45,898 nucleotides of DNA from Alphaproteobacteria bacterium (lineage in GTDB: Bacteria > Pseudomonadota > Alphaproteobacteria > UBA9219 > RGZA01). Numbering within the stretch: position 1 is the stretch's first letter; each line of letters starts with the position of its first letter. Below are positions 8,624 to 17,191 of the stretch, piece by piece. The notes beneath the pieces were generated by a model. That model worked only from the letters and a program-made list of their open reading frames with translations. It did no database searches and had not been told where the DNA came from. A program made the position numbers and the translations under genes. The DNA is taken from contig JANQEX010000064.1 of NCBI GenBank assembly GCA_028278105.1, forward strand, positions 1 to 45,898, given 5' to 3'.

Positions 8624-8796
8624 CCGGCATTTTACTCGAATTCCTTCTTCCCGGCGCCTTGCGCTTCATGGCGGCGGCCTTTCGCATCGGGGTTTCCGGC
8701 TTGCTTCGAATTTGAAAGCAATTGCCCATAAAATCCCCGTCATTCCTAAATAATCCTTAAAACGCGTCTGCTAGGCTGCGGGATGAAAGATCAGCC

Positions 8797-9384
8797 GTGA
8801 TGCAGTCCTTGCGAAAACTTTTCGCGCGCTTCCGGTCATGCCAGCGCGGCGTGAGCGCGGTGGAATTCGCCTTTGTTCTTCCCATTCTGATGTTCTTCAT
8901 GGTGGGCACGCTGGAATTTTCCACCATGTTCCTTGCGCAGAATATTCTGGAGAACGCCGTCAACAGCGCCGCGCGCACGGGCAAGACCGGCCATGTCGAA
9001 GACGGCTTCACGCGCGAGCAAACCCTTCTTCTGATGGTGCAACAGCGCATCGACCGGCTGATGGATCCTTCGCGGATCACCCTGTCTTCGGAAGTGTATA
9101 AATCGCTCGACGATATCGGCCAGTCCGAACCCTATACCGACCAGAACGGCGACGGCATGTATAACGAGGGCGAACCCTATACCGACAGCAATCTCAACGG
9201 CCAGTGGGATCCCGACATGGGCCTGGAAGGCATGGGCAACGCCGGCGAAACGGTGGTCTATACCATCCGTTATCCCTGGCAGGTGATGACGCCCTTCCTG
9301 CGCGAGATATTGGCTTCCGACGGTGTCGTCAACCTTTCGTCCCGGCTCGTGGTGAAAAACGAGCCCTATGGCAACGGCGTGTAG
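8797..9384 (+). CDS. TadE-like pilus assembly protein (first copy)
   Basis: This 195-aa pseudopilin-like minor protein belongs to the Tad (Flp) pilus system. A basic N-terminus is followed by RGVSAVEFAFVLP (about 17-29), the TadE-type signature with Gly18 and Glu23 placed like a prepilin peptidase site, and a membrane helix to about residue 43. The rest is predicted periplasmic and contains an Asp/Asn/Gly-rich stretch near 107-135, with repeated PYTD units that resemble a calcium-binding loop. GTG 8797 and ATG 8800 are adjacent possible starts. It is the first of three clustered tad genes. Confidence 0.85.
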   Translation: MMQSLRKLFARFRSCQRGVSAVEFAFVLPILMFFMVGTLEFSTMFLAQNILENAVNSAARTGKTGHVEDGFTREQTLLLMVQQRIDRLMDPSRITLSSEVYKSLDDIGQSEPYTDQNGDGMYNEGEPYTDSNLNGQWDPDMGLEGMGNAGETVVYTIRYPWQVMTPFLREILASDGVVNLSSRLVVKNEPYGNGV

Positions 9385-9392
9385 GAACAGGA

Positions 9393-9962
9393 ATGATTCG
9401 GACGTTTCGCAGATTCTGCCAGGACCGGGAAGGCATCGCCGCGCTGGAGTTGGCGATCATTCTGCCCTTCGCCATGACCCTTTTGCTGGGCGTGATGGAG
9501 ATCGCCGACTTCGTTCTGGCCAACCAGCGCACCGAAAAAATGGCCTATACCGTTGCCGACCTCGTCGCGCAGAATGAGGCCATCACGACCTCGCAACTCA
9601 ATTCCATTCTGGACGCCAGCGCCGAAATCATGAAACCCTTCCCCTTTGGCGAGCGGGGCCATGTGATTATCACTTCCGTCCACCGCAATGAAGGCGGCGA
9701 GCCTTATGTCGCCTGGCAATATGAAGGCGGCGGCACCTTGCATGAAGACGTGGAAAGCCAGTTTGGTACTGGCGTGGGCTTCGACAGTCCCCTTCCCGAA
9801 GGCTTTACGCTGAACGAGCGCGAGACCGTCATCATCGCCGAGGTTTTTTACGACTACCCGGCCTTTCTGACCGACATCATGAATTCCGAAAACACGCGAT
9901 TTTACAAATATGCCTTTTACAAGCCGCGGCTTGGCGCATTGGACAGCGTGCAAACGCAGTAG
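9393..9962 (+). CDS. TadE-like pilus assembly protein (second copy)
   Basis: This 189-aa protein starts at ATG 9393, with an AGGAACAGGA Shine-Dalgarno region immediately upstream, 8 bp after the first tadE-like gene. The N-terminal segment EGIAALELAIILPF (about 13-26) has Gly14 and Glu19 in the prepilin-like positions, followed by a membrane helix to about 40. The periplasmic part has no recognised catalytic motif. It is probably the TadF-type partner of the preceding TadE-like protein. Both would be exported as minor pilus components in the inner membrane. Confidence 0.85.
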   Translation: MIRTFRRFCQDREGIAALELAIILPFAMTLLLGVMEIADFVLANQRTEKMAYTVADLVAQNEAITTSQLNSILDASAEIMKPFPFGERGHVIITSVHRNEGGEPYVAWQYEGGGTLHEDVESQFGTGVGFDSPLPEGFTLNERETVIIAEVFYDYPAFLTDIMNSENTRFYKYAFYKPRLGALDSVQTQ

Positions 9963-9974
9963 GAGCACCGGATC

Positions 9975-11345
9975 ATGACCGTCTCGTTCCTTTCCCTCCT
10001 CCGCGATAACCGCGGCAGCGCCGCGCCCGTGATCGCCATCACGCTCGGCGCGCTGGTGGCCGCGGCCGGCGCCGCCACCGATTACGCCCGCGCCCAAATG
10101 GTGCAAACCAAGCTCGCCGACACGCTTGACGCGGCGGGACTCGCGGCGGGGGCCACGCAAAGCTCGCAAAACGTGCAGGATGTCGCCCAGAACTATTTCA
10201 ACGTCAACTTCCCCTCCAGCTACATGAATGCCCAGCCCCAGTTGCTGAGCGTGGTGGAAAACGACACGCAAACATCCGTAACCCTGACGGCCAGGGCCAC
10301 CGTGCCCACGGTTTTCATGAGCATGATGGGCGTCGAAAGCGTGACCGTGGAAGCCCAAACCGAGGTGGAGCGCAAATCCAGCGGGCTGGAGCTGGTGCTG
10401 GTGATGGACAACACCGGCTCCATGTCGGGCAGCAAGCTTTCCAGCCTCAAAAACGCCGCCAGCACCCTTGTCAATTTCCTGTTCGGCGACAAGGAAACGC
10501 AGGACAATCTGTGGATCGGCCTCGTGCCCTTTTCGCAGGCCGTGAACGTGAGTCCCCTCCACACCGGCTGGCTGAACATGGCCCATTACAACGGGCTGGA
10601 CTGGGGCCCCACCGAATGGGCCGGGTGCATGGATGCCCGCGCGGGCGGACTGGACGAAACCGACGATCCGCCGGCGGACGGGTGGTTCAACGCCTATTAC
10701 TGGCCCGACCACAACTATTACAACAACTGGATTTATACGAACTGGTGGGGACAAAAGAGATACTCCCGCAATATCGGGCCCACCCGTGGCCCCAACAAAT
10801 ACTGCCCGCAACCGGTCCAGCGCATGAGCAATGTCAAATCCACCGTGCTGGCCGGCATCGACACCATGGAGGCGCGCGGCAACACCCATATCAATCTGGG
10901 CGCGGTCTGGGGCTGGCGCATGCTGAGCCCGCGCTGGCGGGGCCTGTGGGGCGGCACGATGGACGCGAATGATCTGCCGCTTGATTACGGCACGCCCTAC
11001 ATGAGCAAGGCCATCGTGATCCTCTCGGACGGCGCGAACACCATGAGCAATTCGGTGCGCAGCGCCTACGGCTATCTGTGGGAAGGATTACTGGGCACCA
11101 CCAGCTCCAGTACCGCCAGGAACAAGCTGAACGCCAGGCTGGCCAATATCTGCACGGACATGAAAAGCCGCAACATCCGCGTTTACACCATCCTCTTTCA
11201 GGAGGATAACTGGACCGTCGTCGACCTGTTCAGGAACTGCGCGAGCCAACTGGATTTCTATTTCAACTCGCCTTCCTCCGAAGAACTGGAAACCGCCTTC
11301 CGCCAGATCGCGGACTCGCTCTCCAACCTGCGGATCAGCAAGTAG
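9975..11345 (+). CDS. TadG-like protein with VWA domain
   Basis: This 456-aa membrane-anchored protein has an N-terminal segment DNRGSAAPVIAITLGALVA (about 11-29), typical of TadG, then a periplasmic region and a von Willebrand A domain from about residue 138. The metal-ion site is visible as D145-x-T147-x-S149. Between about 215 and 290 there is an insertion unusually rich in Trp, Tyr and Asn. TadG proteins are envelope components of Tad pili and may connect to the outer membrane. The cluster lacks the ATPase, secretin and pilin genes, which must lie elsewhere if the system is complete. Confidence 0.85.
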   Translation: MTVSFLSLLRDNRGSAAPVIAITLGALVAAAGAATDYARAQMVQTKLADTLDAAGLAAGATQSSQNVQDVAQNYFNVNFPSSYMNAQPQLLSVVENDTQTSVTLTARATVPTVFMSMMGVESVTVEAQTEVERKSSGLELVLVMDNTGSMSGSKLSSLKNAASTLVNFLFGDKETQDNLWIGLVPFSQAVNVSPLHTGWLNMAHYNGLDWGPTEWAGCMDARAGGLDETDDPPADGWFNAYYWPDHNYYNNWIYTNWWGQKRYSRNIGPTRGPNKYCPQPVQRMSNVKSTVLAGIDTMEARGNTHINLGAVWGWRMLSPRWRGLWGGTMDANDLPLDYGTPYMSKAIVILSDGANTMSNSVRSAYGYLWEGLLGTTSSSTARNKLNARLANICTDMKSRNIRVYTILFQEDNWTVVDLFRNCASQLDFYFNSPSSEELETAFRQIADSLSNLRISK

Positions 11346-11351
11346 GAAGGG

Positions 11352-12404
11352 CTAGCCTTTTCCAAGAAGAAACGCGCCGAGCCAGCGGGCGAGGAAATAC
11401 ATTCCCCCCATCACGCCCGAAGCCACGCCGACAATCAGCACCCATTGGAGCAACGGGAGCCGTGCCTCCCCCTCGCCTTTCGCCAGGGCATCCTCAATCA
11501 CGTTGCGCCGCTTTTTCGGGTGGCTTGCCGTGGCGGACTTGGCGGCCAGCCGTTGCGGCTTTTTCGGCGGCGCGGAGGGAATGGCGACAACCGGCGCCTG
11601 CCTTTCCGCCTTCTCAATCTCCAGGGGCTTGAACAACGGCAAGGGATCGGCGGCAACAGGGCCGGCGTCCGGCTGAAAAAGGGCCGCGTCCGAGGCCTGC
11701 GGCGGGACTTCGGCAACCGGAGCCGCCGCCGCCTCGCGCAAATGCGTGACGGTCTCCTGCGCGCAAGTGCGGCGCGCCTCGGCTTCCGCCCTTATTTTGC
11801 CCGCGCGTTCGGCAAAAATCATTGAATTGTCGCTGTGACGTTCCAGGAAAGCGCAAAGCCGCTCAAATCCCTCCCGGAACTCGCGCAAATTCGGGCCATA
11901 GGCCGGCTCGCGGAACCGGCTGTCGAGGCGCGCGCGAAAGACCTGGGTGTTCAGGTCGTCGGCAAAGAGAAAGGCGGCCCTGGGCTGGTTGAATTCCACC
12001 CTTTGCGTGTCGGTGAAGACCACGACAAGGCCGCAGGGACAAATCTCCGCCGCGCGCGGCTCAAACGCCTGAAGCAATGCGCCAATGGATTCGGTTGCCG
12101 GCCTTACGGGATCGACAAGCCGGTAGGCCTGTGTTTGCGGGTTATACTGGCTGACCAGCCCGCCGGCCTCTTCCACGATCTCGCCCTGCTTCAGCACAAT
12201 GGCCAAAAGCCCCCGGACCGGGTGGGCAAGGATAAAATCCGCCGCGGGCTCCGAAGACCGCGCCTGCGCGTCCCGCGGAAGACCGGGCGCGCAATACAGG
12301 CGGTAATCCCGCGGCAGGGCGCGCAGAACATCCAGCACCGCGCGGCGGCTTTTTTGCCGCGCCTCGGATGGCAACCGCGCGGAACTTGTCCGGGAAGAAG
12401 GCAT
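11352..12404 (-). CDS. NERD-like protein with C-terminal membrane anchor
   Basis: This 350-aa protein has a segment at about 45-165 that resembles the nuclease-related (NERD) domain: a DFILAHP motif, then GLLAIVLKQGEI, and later a VVVFTD strand. The middle (about 225-315) is Ala/Pro-rich and likely disordered. A single membrane helix ends the protein (about 319-345), so the NERD-like domain is presumably cytoplasmic and tail-anchored. Some catalytic residues of true nucleases are not obvious, so enzymatic activity is uncertain. It converges on the tad cluster with only 6 bp between stops and lies downstream of lolD. Confidence 0.55.
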   Translation of the reverse strand: MPSSRTSSARLPSEARQKSRRAVLDVLRALPRDYRLYCAPGLPRDAQARSSEPAADFILAHPVRGLLAIVLKQGEIVEEAGGLVSQYNPQTQAYRLVDPVRPATESIGALLQAFEPRAAEICPCGLVVVFTDTQRVEFNQPRAAFLFADDLNTQVFRARLDSRFREPAYGPNLREFREGFERLCAFLERHSDNSMIFAERAGKIRAEAEARRTCAQETVTHLREAAAAPVAEVPPQASDAALFQPDAGPVAADPLPLFKPLEIEKAERQAPVVAIPSAPPKKPQRLAAKSATASHPKKRRNVIEDALAKGEGEARLPLLQWVLIVGVASGVMGGMYFLARWLGAFLLGKG

Positions 12405-12439
12405 GGCCCTGCATCGAATTTTTTAACAATGAAGCCGGT

Positions 12440-13111
12440 TTATTTCACCAAACCGTCCTGAATTTCAATAACACGCGAGAGAGCGCCCGCCAAAGCAAGA
12501 TTATGCGTGGCCACCAGAATCGCGGTTTTCTCGCGGCGGCAGATATCCAGCAAAAGGTCAAAAACGCGCTGCGCATTGTTCTGGTCAAGGTTCCCGGTCG
12601 GCTCGTCGGCAATCAAAAGCGCAGGCCCGTTCGCCAGCGCGCGCGCAATCGCCACGCGCTGCTGCTCGCCGCCCGAAAGCTCGGCCGGGCGGTGCGCCGC
12701 CCGCGGCGAAAGGCCCACGGCTTCGAGCAGTTCATGGGCGCGCTTTTTGGCCCGCCGCTTGCTTTTCCCCGCGATCATCTGCGGCAGAACAACGTTCTCC
12801 AGCGCCGAGAATTCCGGCAGCAGATGATGAAACTGATAGATGAACCCGATCCTGTTCCGGCGCAGCCGCGTGCGGGCGCTATCGCCGGCGCGGGCCATGT
12901 CCTGCCCCTCAACCGCAATCACGCCCCTGTCGGCCTGATCCAGCAACCCGCACAGATGCAAAAGCGTGGATTTGCCCGAACCCGAAGGGCCAAGCAGCGC
13001 CGCCATTTCCCCGCCCGCCAGCAAGAAGCTGACGCCGCGCAGCACCTCCAGCCGCCCCTTGCCCTCGCGGTAGCTTTTGTGAAGATCGTGGACGGAAAGC
13101 ACCTCACTCAT
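12440..13111 (-). CDS. lolD: Lipoprotein-releasing ABC transporter ATPase LolD
   Basis: This 223-aa ATPase powers extraction of outer-membrane lipoproteins from the inner membrane. Walker A is GPSGSGKST (41-49), the signature is LSGGEQQRVA (145-154), and Walker B is ALLIADE (164-170). The ATG at 13111 overlaps the lolC stop by 8 nt, the usual arrangement. A longer in-frame extension upstream lies inside lolC and is not family-like. It works with the LolC-type permease encoded immediately upstream. Confidence 0.95.
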   Translation of the reverse strand: MSEVLSVHDLHKSYREGKGRLEVLRGVSFLLAGGEMAALLGPSGSGKSTLLHLCGLLDQADRGVIAVEGQDMARAGDSARTRLRRNRIGFIYQFHHLLPEFSALENVVLPQMIAGKSKRRAKKRAHELLEAVGLSPRAAHRPAELSGGEQQRVAIARALANGPALLIADEPTGNLDQNNAQRVFDLLLDICRREKTAILVATHNLALAGALSRVIEIQDGLVK

Positions 13112-14357
13112 AGCGCAGCGCCTCCACCGGGTCGAGCCGCGCCGCGCGCCACGAAGGATAAAGCGTGGCGGCAAAAGAAAGCCCCAGCGCCATCAGCACA
13201 ACCTGCGCCACCTCGCCCCAGTCCAGACGGGCGGGAAGCTGCGACAGGAAATAGATTTCCGGCGAGAACAGGTTGGCGCCCGTCAGCCCCTGAAGGAACT
13301 GGCGTATTTCCTCAATGTTCAAGCTGAAGGCCACGCCGAGCGCCACGCCGGCCAGCGTGCCGGCCACGCCGATAAACGCGCCGGAAAGGAAGAAGATGCG
13401 CATCACCGCGCCGCGCGTGGCGCCCATGCTGCGCAGAATGGCAATGGCGGGGCCCTTGTCCTTCACCATCATGATCATGCCGGAGATGATATTAAACGCC
13501 GCCACCACGATCATCAGCGTCAGGATCAGGAACATCACGTTCCGCTCCACGTCCAGCGCGTTCACAAAACTGGCATGCGCCTGCCGCCAGGTCAAAAGCC
13601 GCAGGGGCTGGCGGCTGAGCCGGTCCGCCGCGGCCACCACGTCCGCATGCACGCCGCGCAGCGCCTGCGGGCGCGCCACGCGCATTTCCAGCGTCGAAAT
13701 GCCTTTTCCCATGCCGAAAAAGCCTTGCGCCGCGGAAAGCGGCATGAAGACAAAGCCGTTGTCGAACTCGTATATTCCCACATTATAAACGGCGGCCACG
13801 GTAAAGGCCTGCACACGCGGAATGGTGCCAAAGGCGGTTTGCATGCCGCGCGGACTGGTCAGGGTGATTTTTCCGCCGACCTTCAAATTCAACCGCTCGG
13901 CCATGCGCAGGCCAATCGCCACGCCCCGGCCCCCGTAATCATCCAGCGAGCCAAGAACCACCTTTGTGCTGAGAACCGACCGGTCTTTCAGGTCCGCCGG
14001 AGCCATGCCGCGCACCATCGCCCCGCCCACGCCCTGCGGACCGGAGACAAGCACCTGTCCCTCCACAAGGGGCGTAACGCGGACGACACCGGGGATGTTT
14101 TTCAGCGCGTCTTCCAGCCCGGCGTAGTGGGTGATCGATCCCTTCTGCGCGTAAAGATTGAGATGCCCGTTCAGGCCAAGGATGCGCGAAAAAAGCTCGG
14201 CCCGGAAACCGTTCATCACCGCCATCACGATAATCAGCGTGGCCACGCCCAGGGCAATGCCCAGCAGCGAAAACCAGCTGATGACCGAAATAAACCCCTC
14301 CCGCCTGCGGCTGCGCAGGTAACGGGACGCCACCATGATTTCGAAGGGAGAGAACAT
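13104..14357 (-). CDS. lolC: Lipoprotein-releasing ABC permease LolC/LolE
   Basis: This 417-aa inner-membrane permease of the LolC/E family has one N-terminal membrane helix (about 24-46), a large periplasmic domain (about 50-265) and three C-terminal helices (roughly 270-300, 315-345, 378-400). The N-terminal FEIMVASRYLRSRR and the GMI..VKDKGPAIAILRSMGAT region are characteristic. Only one permease gene is present, as in many alphaproteobacteria where a single LolF-like protein replaces LolC plus LolE. The start has an AGG about 6 nt upstream. Confidence 0.93.
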   Translation of the reverse strand: MFSPFEIMVASRYLRSRRREGFISVISWFSLLGIALGVATLIIVMAVMNGFRAELFSRILGLNGHLNLYAQKGSITHYAGLEDALKNIPGVVRVTPLVEGQVLVSGPQGVGGAMVRGMAPADLKDRSVLSTKVVLGSLDDYGGRGVAIGLRMAERLNLKVGGKITLTSPRGMQTAFGTIPRVQAFTVAAVYNVGIYEFDNGFVFMPLSAAQGFFGMGKGISTLEMRVARPQALRGVHADVVAAADRLSRQPLRLLTWRQAHASFVNALDVERNVMFLILTLMIVVAAFNIISGMIMMVKDKGPAIAILRSMGATRGAVMRIFFLSGAFIGVAGTLAGVALGVAFSLNIEEIRQFLQGLTGANLFSPEIYFLSQLPARLDWGEVAQVVLMALGLSFAATLYPSWRAARLDPVEALRYE

Positions 14358-14385
14358 ATTACCTGGCCCGGTGAAACCCCTATCA

Positions 14386-14696
14386 TCCCTCCCGCCGGGA
14401 GGGGCCGAGGGAGGGATCTTATGAAAGGGTCGAGAGGGTCATGAGGGTCAACAGGGTCTTAGGTTCAATGGACAATTAAACTCAAGCCATTGAAAAGATT
14501 AAATGAACATTCCGGGAAAGGTTGCGCAGCAACCGCGACCCGGAATCCAATTTGTTCCTGAAAACAAATGGGATTCCCGCTTTCGCGGGAATGTTCGTGT
14601 TGGTAATTGTCCGTTGAACCTAGACCCTTTATGACCCTTTCGCCCCTTGTGACCCCTTTGTTGTCCCTCCCCTTAATCCCCTCCCGGCGGGAGGGG
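14386..14696. repeat. Large imperfect palindrome with 9-bp tandem repeats
   Basis: The lolC-proS spacer is one large inverted element. The outer arms (about 14386-14404 and 14678-14696) share CCCTCCCGCC/GGCGGGAGGG. The next segments are four degenerate 9-bp units ending in AGGGTC (14423-14458), matched by an imperfect GACCC-rich stretch at about 14622-14660. The centre holds the 94-bp dispersed repeat and another small hairpin, CCCGCTTTCGCGGG. No gene is seen. Confidence 0.75.
14460..14553 (+). repeat. 94-bp dispersed repeat, copy 2
   Basis: This is the inverted counterpart of 6-99, with 3 mismatches in 94 bp. It starts at the TAGGTTCAATGGACAATTA border. A variant of that border recurs in inverted orientation at about 14611-14627 (AATTGTCCGTTGAACCT), so the element has its own terminal inverted sequence. 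It lies inside the larger palindrome between lolC and proS. Confidence 0.85.
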
Positions 14697-14705
14697 AAAT
14701 GTTAT

Positions 14706-16016
14706 TTATCCCGCCAGCTTCCGCAACGCGGATTCAATGGAGATTTCCTCGCGCGCGCCGGTCTTGCGGCATTTGACTTCCACCAACCCTTTTTCCAGCC
14801 CGCGCCCGCCGACAAGCTGCCAGGGCAGGCCGATCAGGTCCATATCGGCGAACTTGGCGCCGGGGCGTTCGTCGCGGTCGTCCAGCAACACCTCCACGCC
14901 CGCGTTTTGCAGCTTGCCGTAAATATCTTCCACCACCCCTGTGGCATGGGCGTCATTCGCTTTCAGGTTCAACAAGCCCACCTTGAAAGGCGCGACCGGC
15001 TCAGGCCACACGATGCCGTTCCCGTCATGGCCGGCTTCGATAATCGCGCCCACAAGACGCGACACGCCAATGCCGTAGGAACCCATCTCCAGCGTTGTTT
15101 CCGCTCCATCGGGCCCCTTGACCTTCGCGCCCAGGGGTTCGGAGTATTTGGCGCCGAAATAGAAAATATGCCCCACCTCAATGCCGCGGGCCCTGACCAC
15201 CTGCTCTTCGGGAATGCCCGCCTTGCCGGGCACATGCTTTTCATCCGTCGCGGCATAGAGCGCGGTGTATTTGCCGAAAAAGGAAGAAAGCTCCTCATCC
15301 GAAGTAATTCTTTCGCCCAGGGGATCCGCCTGCATCCAGTCGGGATGGCAGAAGGCGGCGCTTTCGCCCGTATCGGCGAGAATGACGAATTCATGGCTCA
15401 GGTCGCCGCCAATGGCGCCGCTGTCGGCCCGCATGGGAATGGCCTTCAGCCCCATGCGCGCGAAGGTGCGCAGATAGGCAAGGAACATCTTGCGGTAGGA
15501 GCGCTTGGCGCCTTCAAAATCCAGATCAAAGGAATAGGCGTCTTTCATCAGGAATTCGCGGCCGCGCATCACGCCGAAACGCGGACGGATTTCGTCGCGG
15601 AATTTCCACTGAATGTGGTACAGATTGCGCGGCAGATCGCGGTAGGTCCTGATTTCACGGCGGAAGAGGTCGGTAATCATCTCTTCATTGGTCGGGCCGT
15701 AGAGCATCTCGCGGTCATGCCGGTCGGTGATGCGCAGCATTTCCTTGCCATAGGCCTCGTAGCGCCCGCTCTGCCGCCACAAATCGGCCGGCTGAAGGGT
15801 GGGCATCAGCACCTCGATGGCGCCGGCCGCGTTCTGCTCCTCGCGCACGATGTTCTCGATCTTGCGCAGCACGCGCAGGCCCAAGGGCAGCCAGGCATAA
15901 ATTCCGGCGCTGGTCTGGCGGATCAGTCCCGCGCGCAGCATCAGGCGGTGTGAGGCAATCTGGGCCTCCGCCGGGGTTTCCTTCAATGTCGGGACAAAAT
16001 ATTGCGAAAGGCGCAT
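14706..16016 (-). CDS. proS: Prolyl-tRNA synthetase (short alphaproteobacterial type)
   Basis: This 436-aa class II aminoacyl-tRNA synthetase charges tRNA-Pro. It is the short form that lacks the internal editing insertion. Motif 2 is visible as RDEIRPRFG...[11 protein letters not shown], and motif 3 as [13 protein letters not shown]-terminal anticodon-binding domain follows. The start is placed at the ATG of [10 protein letters not shown] (16016), as in homologues, rather than an ATG 15 nt upstream. The neighbouring lolC-lolD pair downstream and RNase J cluster upstream match the alphaproteobacterial gene order. Confidence 0.96.
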   Translation of the reverse strand: MRLSQYFVPTLKETPAEAQIASHRLMLRAGLIRQTSAGIYAWLPLGLRVLRKIENIVREEQNAAGAIEVLMPTLQPADLWRQSGRYEAYGKEMLRITDRHDREMLYGPTNEEMITDLFRREIRTYRDLPRNLYHIQWKFRDEIRPRFGVMRGREFLMKDAYSFDLDFEGAKRSYRKMFLAYLRTFARMGLKAIPMRADSGAIGGDLSHEFVILADTGESAAFCHPDWMQADPLGERITSDEELSSFFGKYTALYAATDEKHVPGKAGIPEEQVVRARGIEVGHIFYFGAKYSEPLGAKVKGPDGAETTLEMGSYGIGVSRLVGAIIEAGHDGNGIVWPEPVAPFKVGLLNLKANDAHATGVVEDIYGKLQNAGVEVLLDDRDERPGAKFADMDLIGLPWQLVGGRGLEKGLVEVKCRKTGAREEISIESALRKLAG

Positions 16017-16100
16017 GGCGTTCGGTTCCAAAAAAAGAAACCCTCTCCGCCGCCGTATTCGCGGGGACGCGGGGAGACCGTATTTGACCGGGGAGGCACT

Positions 16101-16571
16101 TTAGCGGCTTTCATGGCGCTTGCAAAGCGCCGCAAGCCCGGCCTCCGACGCGGGGGAAAGCGGCTTCCCGTTCAGAAAAGCCCGCCCCTTTTCCAGCGTG
16201 ACGTAGCCGATTTCCGTTTCGGCCTCGGCCAGGGGCACGCTGCCGTTGCCGGTATTCACCACAGGCAGGTCGAGACCGAAGACCTTCGCCGTCTGGTTGG
16301 TAAGCTTGATGACAATCCGGCGTTTCAAATCCTCATTGACCGGCGAGGCGTTGAGATCGGGCGGCACAACGGCATCGCCGCTTGCATCCACGCCGGGCCG
16401 ATAGGCCACATCGGCATCGGGCACATGGCGCATGACATATTCGCACGCCGCATGATCCACGCGGATTTCGGCGGCGAATGCCGGAAATGGCGGCAACAGC
16501 AGCAATACAACCAACCAGGAAAAAACTGGATTGCCGCGCGCGCTTCGCGCGCTCGCAATGACGCCTTGCAC
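16101..16571 (-). CDS. Small secreted hypothetical protein
   Basis: This ORF of about 156 aa has a signal peptide (hydrophobic core WLVVLLLLPPFPAFA, then AEIRVDHAACEYV). I do not recognise the mature part. It has one Cys and the predicted periplasmic domain reads as a compact alpha/beta protein. The start is uncertain. GTG 16571 gives a basic n-region but has no Shine-Dalgarno. ATG 16586 lies inside a palindromic repeat. TTG 16514 would start at the hydrophobic core. The 5' coding end overlaps repeat copies at 16527-16620, so the original start may have been displaced by repeat insertion. Confidence 0.6.
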   Translation of the reverse strand: MQGVIASARSARGNPVFSWLVVLLLLPPFPAFAAEIRVDHAACEYVMRHVPDADVAYRPGVDASGDAVVPPDLNASPVNEDLKRRIVIKLTNQTAKVFGLDLPVVNTGNGSVPLAEAETEIGYVTLEKGRAFLNGKPLSPASEAGLAALCKRHESR

Positions 16572-16620
16572 ATGACAAGACGTCATTGCGAGGAGGCCGC
16601 AAGGCCGACGAAGCAATCCA
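16527..16620. repeat. Paired palindromic repeats (GCAATGACG family)
   Basis: Two head-to-head copies form a BIME-like pair. One at 16527-16563 runs from TGGATTGC to GCAATGACG around a GCGCGC/GCGCGC hairpin. The other at 16581-16620 runs from CGTCATTGCGAGG to GACGAAGCAATCCA. The same family recurs at 34827-34905 and 37096-37134. Confidence 0.8.
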
Positions 16621-16627
16621 ATTCCAT

Positions 16628-17191
16628 TCATATATACCGGAACCCCTTCTTGCGCGCGGCCAGATGCGGGAGATCATAATCTTTTCTGATACGGCGGTGA
16701 ACCGGACAGTTGGGATGATGCGCGCCGGGCAGATAGGCGATGCTCATCAAAAACTCGTTCACGATCTCGCCGCCCATGAAAACAAAATGTTGCTTGAACA
16801 GCTTTACCCATTCGCCATGGGTCCGCGGGTGATGACGCGCGATGAATGTGGCAAAGCTTCCATATTCCTTGCGCAGCTTTCGCACCCGTTTGGCGTTTTC
16901 GATCACGGCCTCAATCTTGCGCCGGTTGCGGATGATGCTTTCATCCGCCATCAGCCGCCGGATGTCCAGCGCCTTATAGACCGCCACGCGGCTGACCCTG
17001 AAGCCGTGAAAGGCCTTCATCAACCCCTTGCGCTTTTTCAGCACAATTTCCCAGGAGAGTCCGGCCTGGAATATTTCAAGGCACAGACGCTCGAACAGCG
17101 CCGCTTCGCTTTTCAGCGGGAAGCCGTATTCATCGTCGTGATAGGGGCCATGAACGGGATGGTTCTTCGCGGCCTTGCAGTACCAGCTCAT
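16628..17191 (-). CDS. tag: DNA-3-methyladenine glycosylase I
   Basis: This 187-aa base-excision repair enzyme removes 3-methyladenine from alkylated DNA. The N-terminal pattern WYCKAA...YHDDEYG, the segment CLEIFQAGLSWEIVLKKR (about 38-55) with the active-site Glu, and the C-terminal HHPNC motif all match Tag. C5, H18 and the HxxxC pair near the C-terminus are the expected zinc ligands. The start overlaps the RNase J stop (ATGA), so it is co-translated with the upstream gene. The length is normal. Confidence 0.93.
   Translation of the reverse strand: MSWYCKAAKNHPVHGPYHDDEYGFPLKSEAALFERLCLEIFQAGLSWEIVLKKRKGLMKAFHGFRVSRVAVYKALDIRRLMADESIIRNRRKIEAVIENAKRVRKLRKEYGSFATFIARHHPRTHGEWVKLFKQHFVFMGGEIVNEFLMSIAYLPGAHHPNCPVHRRIRKDYDLPHLAARKKGFRYI

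Noticed and set aside
12440-13174. Longer form of LolD starting 21 codons earlier
   Set aside because: The extra residues lie inside lolC and are not found in the family. ATG 13111 gives the usual short overlap.
14607-15953. 448-aa open frame antisense to proS
   Set aside because: It is a shadow of proS, and its first part translates the intergenic palindrome.
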